Origin: Acidobacteriota bacterium
GTDB taxonomy: Bacteria; Acidobacteriota; Vicinamibacteria; Vicinamibacterales; 2-12-FULL-66-21
Reading direction: 5' to 3'
Length of the DNA: 6,251 bases
Assembly: GCA_013362195.1 (NCBI GenBank)
Contig: JABFWM010000286.1
Span: 1 to 6,251, forward strand
The notes beneath the pieces were generated by a model. That model made no database searches, had not been told where the DNA came from, and saw nothing but the letters and a program-made list of their open reading frames with translations. Positions 1-5,173 of the stretch are shown piece after piece (position 1 is the first letter of the stretch; the number at the start of each line of letters is the position of its first letter). The position numbers and the translations under genes were made by a program.

Positions 1-623
1 TGAACACCGAAATCACGCTCGAGCGCGGGGACGTGTACGCGGCCTCGACGACGTATCTGAAGGCCAACGATCGGATCACCGCGGGCGAGCTGCTGCACCT
101 GCTGCTCATCGCCTCGGACAACGGCGCCGCCCGGGCGCTCGCGCGGTCCTCGCACGGCGGCAGCACGCAGTTCGTGGAGCGCATGAACGAGAAGGCGATC
201 GAGCTGGGGCTGCAGAACACCAGCTTCGCGGATCCGTCGGGTCTCAACCCGGACAACGTCTCGTCCGCGTTCGACCTCTCGCACCTGATCACGTTCGCCG
301 CGAGCGACGATCGCATCGCGTCGATCATGCGCACGCCGACCTACGCGGTCGTCACCAACCGCCGCACGATTCCGATTCACAGCACCAACCACCTGGTCAT
401 GCGCGGCGATGTCGACGTGATGGGCGGCAAGACCGGTTTCATCAGCAAGGCCGGCTACTGCCTGGCGACGCTGCTGCGCCTGCCGCAAGGCAACCCGGTC
501 GCGGTCGTGGTGCTGGGCGCGCGCTCCAACAACGGGCGCTTCTGGGAAACCCGCCACCTGTTCAACTGGCTCAACGAGAAGGCCGGCGATCTTCTCGGCA
601 AGGAAGCCGGCGTCAAGGAGTAA
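1..623 (+). CDS. D-alanyl-D-alanine carboxypeptidase (serine peptidase S11, PBP5/7-like), 5'-truncated
   Basis: This is a periplasmic penicillin-binding protein that would trim the terminal D-Ala from peptidoglycan pentapeptides or cleave cross-links. The reading frame starts at base 3 and gives 206 residues to a TAA stop at 621-623; the true start lies before the window. Two of the three S11 active-site motifs are visible: the SDN triad (SxN motif) at bases 114-122 within LLLIASDNGAARALA, and KTG at 429-437 within MGGKTGFISKAGYC. The segment between them (MNEKAIELGL, then SFADPSGLNPDN) is typical of the family. The nucleophile motif SxxK should lie in the missing N-terminal part. The protein ends soon after the catalytic domain (HLFNWLNEKAGDLLG), so no long C-terminal domain or membrane anchor is present. 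GTG at 33 is internal and should not be read as the start. Family assignment is firm; the subtype (DacA, DacB or PbpG-like) is not resolved. Confidence 0.92.
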   Translation, partial: NTEITLERGDVYAASTTYLKANDRITAGELLHLLLIASDNGAARALARSSHGGSTQFVERMNEKAIELGLQNTSFADPSGLNPDNVSSAFDLSHLITFAASDDRIASIMRTPTYAVVTNRRTIPIHSTNHLVMRGDVDVMGGKTGFISKAGYCLATLLRLPQGNPVAVVVLGARSNNGRFWETRHLFNWLNEKAGDLLGKEAGVKE

Positions 624-640
624 GGCGTAGGGACCACGAA

Positions 641-694
641 GACTCAGGGCTCAGGGCTTACAAGGACTCAGCGCTCAGGGCTCAAGGCTCACGG
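641..694. repeat. Degenerate heptad array, consensus GGCTCAN on the plus strand
   Basis: About seven imperfect 7-bp units follow the carboxypeptidase stop codon. They read GACTCAG, GGCTCAG, GGCTTAC, a short AAG interruption, GACTCAG, CGCTCAG, GGCTCAA and GGCTCAC. The array lies between stop codon and terminator, so it would be in the 3' untranslated part of the mRNA. The same unit family recurs in opposite orientation at 831-898. Confidence 0.8.
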
Positions 695-704
695 TACTTT
701 TTTT

Positions 705-733
705 AAAGGGCGGCCTCACGGCCGCCTTTTTTT
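705..733 (+). terminator. Intrinsic terminator of the carboxypeptidase gene
   Basis: A 7-bp perfect GC stem (GGCGGCC at 709-715 with GGCCGCC at 720-726) closes a TCAC loop and is followed directly by seven T residues (727-733). The upstream AAA at 705-707 can add A-U pairs across a bulged G. It lies 82 nt after the stop. The minus-strand reading ends in CCCTTTAAAA, a poor U tract, so use as a bidirectional terminator for the convergent FdhE gene is possible but weaker. Confidence 0.88.
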
Positions 734-759
734 CGTACGCGGCGCCGCTGCGCGAATTT

Positions 760-822
760 TCAGCTCTCAGCTCTCAGCTCTCAGCTCTCAGCTCTCAGCT
801 GTCAGCTGTCAGCTCTCAGCCT
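760..822. repeat. Tandem heptad array, unit TCAGCTC, about 8.5 copies
   Basis: Eight head-to-tail 7-bp copies start at 760, with a partial ninth ending near 822. Copies 1-5 and 8 are TCAGCTC; copies 6 and 7 (795-808) are TCAGCTG. It is the most regular tandem repeat in the window. It lies just downstream of the plus-strand terminator and beyond the 3' end of the minus-strand FdhE gene. No coding potential is seen. Confidence 0.93.
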
Positions 823-830
823 TTCGCCTT

Positions 831-898
831 TAACCGTGAGCCGTGAGCCGTAAGTCCTGAGCCGGCATGAGCCCTGAGCCATGAGACCTAAGCCGTCC
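831..898. repeat. Degenerate heptad array, consensus GGCTCAN on the minus strand
   Basis: Read on the minus strand, just after the FdhE stop, this stretch contains GGCTTAG, GTCTCAT, GGCTCAG, GGCTCAT, GGCTCAG, GACTTAC, GGCTCAC and GGCTCAC, with a short interruption. It is the same unit family, with the same variant units (GGCTCAG, GGCTCAC), as 641-694 but inverted. The two convergent genes therefore each have a GGCTCAN array after their stop codon. Confidence 0.75.
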
Positions 899-899
899 C

Positions 900-1748
900 T
901 CACCGATATCCGCGCTGCACCGCGGCGGCGTCCAGCGTCAGCGTCGCGATGGCGTCGACGGCGGGCATCACCGGGCGCGGCGCGTGCCGGCCGTCGAAGG
1001 CCTTCAAGTAGCGCTCGCACACGTCGCAGCCGTACAGGCGATACAGCCCGTCGCGGGTAGCGAACGATGTGATCTTCGACCGGTCGCCGTTGCGGCAGAA
1101 GGGACACGCGAGCTGGTGGAAGCGCCAGCGCGACGCGCAGCGGCCGCAAATCAGCATGCGTTCGGCCGCCGGAGTAATCAGCGAGAAGTCCGGCTCCGCC
1201 CCGCACAGCGGGCACGTGCCTTCCGTCCACCCCTGAAAGAGCGTTCGCGCCATGACCGCGTCGGCGCAGCGCGACAGAAACGGGCGCATCGCCTGCAGAA
1301 GGAGCGGCTCGAGTCCGGCCACGGCCGGCGCGACCTCGCCGCCGCCGGAGGACGCCGGACGCGCCGCCTCGTACCAGTTGCGGATCGCGGCGGGAAGCTG
1401 GTCGGCGTCGCGCGCGAGCGCGTCGACCCGGCGGAAGTCCTCGCTCTCGATCGCGTCGTGCGTGCGCATCGCTTCGGCCGTCGATCGAATCAGGAACCGC
1501 AGATCGCTCCAGTCGATCGGGATCTGCTCGAAGGTGAGGATCGGCCTGCCGGCGGTGAGGGCCTTCTCCAGCTGCGCGGTGTCGAGGCTCATCTTCGGCA
1601 GCGACACGCGCGATTGCACGCGGCGCTGCAGCAACAGCAGCTGGATCTGGAGATCGGCCGCCGACGCCAGATCGGGCTGCTCGTCCTTCAGCCGCCGCAG
1701 CTCCTGGACTTCGCGAGGTTCACTCCGTTGCTGGGTTGGGCGCTCCAC
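900..1748 (-). CDS. fdhE: Formate dehydrogenase accessory protein FdhE
   Basis: FdhE is a cytoplasmic protein needed for active respiratory formate dehydrogenases. In E. coli it is an iron-binding rubredoxin-like protein that interacts with the catalytic subunit; that role is carried over from the family. The 282-residue product has an N-terminal helical part (about 1-170) and a C-terminal zinc-ribbon-like part with four CxxC pairs: C179/C182 (CPLCGAEPD), C201/C204 (CGRCASRW), C215/C218 (CPFCRNGD) and C241/C244 (CDVCERYLK). A typical tail VDAIATLTLDAAAVQRGYR follows. E. coli FdhE is about 309 residues, so this copy looks complete. The start chosen is GTG at 1748, because an in-frame TGA lies 15 nt upstream and residues 10-50 (RRLKDEQPDL...LLLLQRRVQ) fit the family N-terminus. 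There is no good ribosome-binding site before it, so the start is less certain than the identity. No formate dehydrogenase structural gene is in the window. The heptad array begins 16 nt upstream of the start, and no promoter is recognisable. Confidence 0.9.
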   Translation of the reverse strand: MERPTQQRSEPREVQELRRLKDEQPDLASAADLQIQLLLLQRRVQSRVSLPKMSLDTAQLEKALTAGRPILTFEQIPIDWSDLRFLIRSTAEAMRTHDAIESEDFRRVDALARDADQLPAAIRNWYEAARPASSGGGEVAPAVAGLEPLLLQAMRPFLSRCADAVMARTLFQGWTEGTCPLCGAEPDFSLITPAAERMLICGRCASRWRFHQLACPFCRNGDRSKITSFATRDGLYRLYGCDVCERYLKAFDGRHAPRPVMPAVDAIATLTLDAAAVQRGYR

Positions 1749-1764
1749 TTGCTGAATTCTATGT

Positions 1765-1807
1765 CAGGAGGCAGGAGACAGGAGACAGGAGACAGGAGGT
1801 AGGAGGA
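1765..1807. repeat. Heptad array, unit AGGAGAC on the plus strand; left arm of an inverted repeat
   Basis: About six 7-bp units: the variants CAGGAGG and AGGAGGT flank three perfect AGGAGAC copies (1773-1793). Bases 1773-1795 are exactly complementary to 1879-1901, a perfect 23-bp inverted repeat around the minus-strand terminator. On the minus (coding) strand it is a pyrimidine tract of CCTCCTG and TCTCCTG units just before the fdhE start. Confidence 0.92.
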
Positions 1808-1832
1808 CGCGTGCAGAAGGCACGAGGCAGCG

Positions 1833-1866
1833 CAAAAAAATAGCGGCGCCGCGTGAGCGGCGCCGC
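1833..1866 (-). terminator. Intrinsic terminator of the receptor operon
   Basis: On the minus strand a perfect 10-bp GC stem (GCGGCGCCGC, 1857-1866 and 1843-1852) closes a TCAC loop (1853-1856). It is followed by TATTTTTTTG, with the T run at 1834-1840. It lies 43 nt after the receptor stop codon. Each stem arm is itself self-complementary. The loop matches that of the terminator at 705-733 when both are read in the direction of transcription. Confidence 0.92.
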
Positions 1867-1876
1867 CTCGACCAAC

Positions 1877-1902
1877 TTCTGTCTCCTGTCTCCTGTCTCC
1901 TC
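1877..1902. repeat. Heptad array, unit TCTCCTG on the plus strand; right arm of an inverted repeat
   Basis: About 3.5 perfect 7-bp units lie between the receptor stop codon and its terminator. They form the right arm of the inverted repeat with 1773-1795. In the receptor mRNA this reads as AGGAGAC repeats, which are Shine-Dalgarno-like, but no start codon follows. Confidence 0.92.
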
Positions 1903-1909
1903 GTCAGAA

Positions 1910-4639
1910 TCAGAAGCTCCAGCGGCCGCCGATGCGCACCTGACGCGGTGTCTGCAGCGCGGCAGCGGTGTTGAACGGCAGCGGGAACGAGTCGCCGCTC
2001 GGCAGGGTCACCGAGGTCGGACGAGTGATCACACCGGTCACGAGCCCCTTGTTGGCCAGGTTCTCGATATCGACGTAAATCCCGACGCGGTTGCTGCTGG
2101 CGCTCCGGAACTCCTTCTCCAGCCGCAGATCGAGCTGATTGAAGTTCGGCAGATGGAACGCGCCGCGCGGCCGAATCGGGATCCGCCGGTAGGTGCTCGA
2201 CAATCCGGTTGTATTGAGCAGCGAGTTCGTGAACTGCTGGACCTGCGAGTAGGGCAGTCCCGATGTCGCCCGGTAGTAGGCGTTCACGGACGCCTCGATC
2301 CCCGGGATCATGTAGCTGCCCAGCAGCTTGAACTCGTGCGACGGCGTGTTCGACAGGTTGCCTTCGGCGTTGACGAACACCAGGTTCGGCGTCTCGAACT
2401 GGCGCGTCGCGACCTGGGCGGCGCTGCTGTTGTCGACGTTGCCGCGGGCCTTCGCGAACACGTAGGAGGCCTGCGCCTGCCACCGGTTCGTGTAGCGCTT
2501 GTTCAACACCGCCATCAGCGCGCGGTAGCGCCGGAACGGATCCGCGGTTCCGAGGACGGCGCCGCCCGGATCGAGGTACTGGAAGTCCTCGACGTTGCGA
2601 ATGAGGTAGTCGGTATTCGAGGTGCTTCGGTTCACCCATCGATACAGCGTGATCGACTGTCCGTCGGCCGTCGTCGCCGTGACCGGCGTCCAGCGTGCGG
2701 AGGACGCGACGGAGTTGACGAAGTTCTTGTTGTCGCGCCACACGCCGGTCACGGACAACCGCATCGTCCCGGTCAGCGCCCGCTCGAACGCGATCGTCGT
2801 CTCGTCCACGCGCGGATGCTTGATGTTGTCCGCGACCTTGTAGGGCACGTACGGTTTGATGTCGGCGATCGACCCGAGCGTGTAGTCCGGGTTGAAGTTG
2901 TAGGTGATGTAGTCGCTGTACCCGGGCAGCGCGCGGCTGAAGAGCTGCGTCTGCGCGCCCTCGTAATACCATCCGTACGAGCCCTTCACGACGGTGCGAT
3001 TGTCGCCCGCGACGTCGAACGCCGCGCCCACCCGCGGCGCCCAGTTCGTGCTCGAGTAGACGTTGCCGCCCGTCTTGCCCTTGCCCTGGACGAAGTCGGC
3101 GCGAAAGCCCGGGTTGATGGTGAGGCGGTCCGTGACGCGCCAGGCGTCCTGCCCGAAGACCGACTGCCGCGTGTTGGTCGCGCTGACGTCATAGCTGTAC
3201 GAGTAGGCATAGTACGGTTCGGCAGGGCCGTACTCGTAGAACACCACGCCGTTGTTGTAGCCGTAGCGGTTGCGGACGGTGCTCCGCTCGATTTCGGCGC
3301 CGAACTTCAGCTCGTGGCGGCCGAACTTGTCAGCGTAGTGCGTGAGCGACGCATTGACCTGATCGCGGCCGCGATCGGCGTAGTAAAACCACCCCTGCGA
3401 TCCCGTCACCAGATTGGTGTCGACGTTGACGTGCTTCGACACCTTCGTCTCGGGATTCAGATCGTAGAAGCCCCACCAGCCGGTGTACTTCACTTCCGCG
3501 AAGGTACTCGAGTTGAACAGGTGCCGCGCCTGCGTCATCCAGACGTACTCGGGCGCGTCCTCACGGTTCGTGAGTTCGTCCGTCGCGATCAGCGCCGAGA
3601 CGCCCGGCCGGCCGATGATGTTGTACGAGTCGTACTGGACGTGGCCGGTGATGTTGTTGTTCGGGTTCGGCTGCCACGTCAGCTTGAAATTCAGCCGCGG
3701 GCTCACTTCGTGTCGCCGCGTCACCGGGCCGGTCGGATCGGTTTCGAGCAGGAACCGCTGCGCGCTGGCGAAGAAGAACAGCTTGTTCCGCTTGATCGGC
3801 CCGCCGACCTGGGTCGTCATGTCCGCGTACTTCTTCGTCTTTGCGGGGTCGGCAAGCGTGGGATTGGCCGCGGCAATCGCCGACGACACGTTCTTGCTGC
3901 CGAGGCCCGAGTTCGTGCCGAAGAAATCGAACAGCCCCGAGTAGCGGTTGCCGCCCGACTTGGTGATCGTGTTGACGACCGCGCCCGTGAAGCCGCCGTA
4001 TTCCGCCGGCGCGCCCAGTCCCTGGAACTGGTATTCCTCGACGACGTTGTAGTTGTAGAACGTCCAGGCGGTGCCCCCTTCGGGGTCGCGCGTGTCCACG
4101 CCGTCGATCAGCAGCGCGTTGCCGGATCCGGCGCCGCCGCCGTAGGCGGAGCTGTTGTTCACGCCCGGCGCATAGTTGATCACGTTGATCGCCGTGCGCG
4201 TGATCGGCGCGCTGTAGAGCAGCGACTGCGAGATCGTCGTTTCGGTCGCGCTGCTCTTGACGTCGACGACCGGCGACTCGCCGGTGACGACGACGTTCTC
4301 GGCGAGGCCGCCGACCTTCATCGACAGATCGACCGCCAGTTCCCGGTTCGGCGAGATCTGAATGTTCTGTTGCGCGGCTTTCTGGAAGCCGCTCAGTTCC
4401 GCCGACACGGCGTACGTGCCCACTTCCAGCGCCGGGAAGCGGTAGGTGCCGGTCGCATCGGTGACTTGTGTTTGCGTGCCTTGTTTGCCGGTCAGCGTCA
4501 CCATGACGCCGGGCAGCACGGCGCCCTGTTCGTCCTTGATCGTCCCGGTGATCGAACCGGTCAAGGTCTGCGACAGGGCCGGCGCGGCGGCCAGAACGGC
4601 CAGCAGCAGCACCGCGGCAATCCTGTGGACTTTCTCCAT
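1910..4639 (-). CDS. TonB-dependent outer-membrane receptor, Oar-like, with carboxypeptidase-regulatory-like domain
   Basis: The product is a 909-residue outer-membrane beta-barrel expected to import an unknown ligand with TonB/ExbB/ExbD energy. A signal peptide covers residues 1 to about 23 (basic MEKVHR, a Leu/Ala core, cleavage near ALS/Q). Residues about 28-107 form the carboxypeptidase-regulatory-like fold (GSITGTIKDEQGAVLPGVMV, then ATGTYRFPALEVGTYAVSAE). The plug follows (VVVTGESPVVD at about 116, LLIDGVDTRDP at about 166, AEYGGFTGAVVNTITKSGGN at about 202). The barrel occupies the rest and ends in Phe, as expected for barrel insertion. Length suits the Oar-like group common in Acidobacteriota, usually about 900-1200 residues. 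ATG at 4639 is preferred: it begins the signal peptide and has a GAGGAGG ribosome-binding site 11 nt upstream. An upstream TTG at 4666 overlaps the previous stop and would bury that site. The gene follows the small gene at 4663-4998 by 23 nt and has its own terminator. The transported substrate cannot be told from sequence. Confidence 0.93.
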   Translation of the reverse strand: MEKVHRIAAVLLLAVLAAAPALSQTLTGSITGTIKDEQGAVLPGVMVTLTGKQGTQTQVTDATGTYRFPALEVGTYAVSAELSGFQKAAQQNIQISPNRELAVDLSMKVGGLAENVVVTGESPVVDVKSSATETTISQSLLYSAPITRTAINVINYAPGVNNSSAYGGGAGSGNALLIDGVDTRDPEGGTAWTFYNYNVVEEYQFQGLGAPAEYGGFTGAVVNTITKSGGNRYSGLFDFFGTNSGLGSKNVSSAIAAANPTLADPAKTKKYADMTTQVGGPIKRNKLFFFASAQRFLLETDPTGPVTRRHEVSPRLNFKLTWQPNPNNNITGHVQYDSYNIIGRPGVSALIATDELTNREDAPEYVWMTQARHLFNSSTFAEVKYTGWWGFYDLNPETKVSKHVNVDTNLVTGSQGWFYYADRGRDQVNASLTHYADKFGRHELKFGAEIERSTVRNRYGYNNGVVFYEYGPAEPYYAYSYSYDVSATNTRQSVFGQDAWRVTDRLTINPGFRADFVQGKGKTGGNVYSSTNWAPRVGAAFDVAGDNRTVVKGSYGWYYEGAQTQLFSRALPGYSDYITYNFNPDYTLGSIADIKPYVPYKVADNIKHPRVDETTIAFERALTGTMRLSVTGVWRDNKNFVNSVASSARWTPVTATTADGQSITLYRWVNRSTSNTDYLIRNVEDFQYLDPGGAVLGTADPFRRYRALMAVLNKRYTNRWQAQASYVFAKARGNVDNSSAAQVATRQFETPNLVFVNAEGNLSNTPSHEFKLLGSYMIPGIEASVNAYYRATSGLPYSQVQQFTNSLLNTTGLSSTYRRIPIRPRGAFHLPNFNQLDLRLEKEFRSASSNRVGIYVDIENLANKGLVTGVITRPTSVTLPSGDSFPLPFNTAAALQTPRQVRIGGRWSF

Positions 4640-4650
4640 GTGTGGCTGTG

Positions 4651-4657
4651 CCTCCTC
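4651..4657 (-). promoter_or_regulatory. Ribosome-binding site of the receptor gene
   Basis: GAGGAGG on the minus strand lies 11 nt before ATG 4639. The spacing is slightly long, but no better start is nearby. It decides the start against the TTG at 4666, which would place this site inside the coding region. Confidence 0.75.
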
Positions 4658-4662
4658 AGTGC

Positions 4663-4998
4663 TCAACGGATCGGAGATTTCACCGGCTTGCGATCGTGGC
4701 TGATCGACCAGAGCGTGAAGCCCGTACCGGCGCCCATCAGGATGAGGGTGACCGCGCCCTTCTTCGTCCTGAAGAACGACTGCGAGCTGCCGGTTGCGCC
4801 CGGCTGATCCTGGGCGGAAGCCGCGGGGGCGTCGGCACGCGCGAGCAGTGCGTGGCTCGCGGGTGACAAGCGCGTCAGGGTGGTGGTGCTGCCGTTCGTG
4901 CCGCGTTTCTCAGCCGCAGCACATGGCACCGCGACAGCGCCGAGCGCGAGCGTACAGCTCGACGCGAACGCTGCCACGCGGGTGAGGGATCGTGTCAC
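4663..4998 (-). CDS. Small secreted/membrane-anchored protein of unknown function, upstream partner of the receptor
   Basis: I do not recognise a named family. The 111-residue product starts at GTG 4998, preceded by AAGGAGGAGG with a 6-nt spacer; the longer open frame back to 5157 is ignored because it crosses the promoter and this strong site. Residues 1 to about 28 look like a signal peptide (VTRSLTR, then a hydrophobic Ala/Leu stretch ending CAAA-E). Residues 30-75 are low-complexity, rich in Ser, Thr, Ala and Gly. A hydrophobic glycine-containing segment (GAVTLILMGAGTGFTLWSIS, 81-100) follows two lysines (TKK) and could span a membrane. It ends in a basic tail (HDRKPVKSPIR). The gene ends 23 nt before the receptor ATG and appears to share its promoter, which suggests a role with the receptor in the envelope. 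Cys26, in VPC-AAA, is not a clear lipobox. The gene is well supported by ribosome-binding site, signal peptide and context; the function is unknown. Confidence 0.78.
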   Translation of the reverse strand: MTRSLTRVAAFASSCTLALGAVAVPCAAAEKRGTNGSTTTLTRLSPASHALLARADAPAASAQDQPGATGSSQSFFRTKKGAVTLILMGAGTGFTLWSISHDRKPVKSPIR

Positions 4999-5004
4999 GT
5001 GAGA

Positions 5005-5014
5005 CCTCCTCCTT
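5005..5014 (-). promoter_or_regulatory. Strong ribosome-binding site of the small gene
   Basis: AAGGAGGAGG on the minus strand ends 6 nt before GTG 4998. It is the best Shine-Dalgarno sequence in the window. It fixes the start of the small protein and implies high translation. Confidence 0.85.
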
Positions 5015-5080
5015 CGCGGTAATCGCGGCGGGTCAGCAAGCGGAATGCCGGTGCGCGATATCGCTGTGATGTGGCCGTAA

Positions 5081-5109
5081 GTTCTAATGCTAAAATGGGT
5101 AATCGTCAA
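5081..5109 (-). promoter_or_regulatory. Sigma-70-like promoter of the small gene-receptor operon
   Basis: On the minus strand, TTGACG (5104-5109, -35) is separated by exactly 17 nt from TAGAAC (5081-5086, -10; four of six consensus bases). A start near 5074 would give a leader of about 75 nt before GTG 4998. The leader contains the 10-bp palindrome GCGATATCGC (5055-5064). The AT-rich island stands out in otherwise GC-rich sequence. Confidence 0.55.
5088..5096 (+). promoter_or_regulatory. Possible extended -10 promoter of the divergent hydrolase gene
   Basis: TGCTAAAAT on the plus strand fits an extended -10 element (TGn plus TAAAAT). No good -35 hexamer is seen at the right distance. A start near 5103 would give a leader of about 70 nt before GTG 5174. 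It sits inside the -35/-10 spacer of the minus-strand promoter. Confidence 0.38.
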
Positions 5110-5173
5110 GCGCCGGTGCGTGGGCGTCGCCCGTACTTCAACTTCATCAGCGCGCAATCCAACCGCTTGAATC

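Noticed and set aside
641..898. CRISPR array
   Set aside because: The repeat units are only 7 bp, are contiguous, and have no unique spacers. No cas gene is present.
984..1802. Plus-strand open frames across 984-1802
   Set aside because: They are antisense to fdhE, whose four CxxC pairs establish the true frame. The plus products are Arg/Ala-rich and featureless.
1773..1901. Insertion-sequence or MITE ends formed by the 23-bp inverted repeat
   Set aside because: The arms are simple heptad tandems, the interval is only 83 nt and is occupied by the terminator, and no target-site duplication or transposase is visible.
1879..1901. AGGAGAC repeats in the receptor mRNA as a ribosome-binding site
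   Set aside because: No start codon with an open frame follows at suitable spacing on that strand; a terminator follows instead.
1910..4666. TTG start at 4666 for the receptor
   Set aside because: It overlaps the stop codon of the preceding gene and would place the GAGGAGG site within the coding sequence. ATG 4639 begins a standard signal peptide.
1853..4807. Very long plus-strand open frame (984 codons)
   Set aside because: It lies antisense to the receptor, is dominated by Arg, Val, Ala and Asp without domain motifs, and arises from high GC in the opposite frame. The minus-strand product has clear family motifs, a signal peptide and a terminal Phe.
4663..5157. Longer 164-residue version of the small protein
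   Set aside because: The extra 53 residues cross the predicted promoter and leader and lack signal-peptide character. The internal GTG at 4998 has an excellent ribosome-binding site followed at once by a signal peptide.
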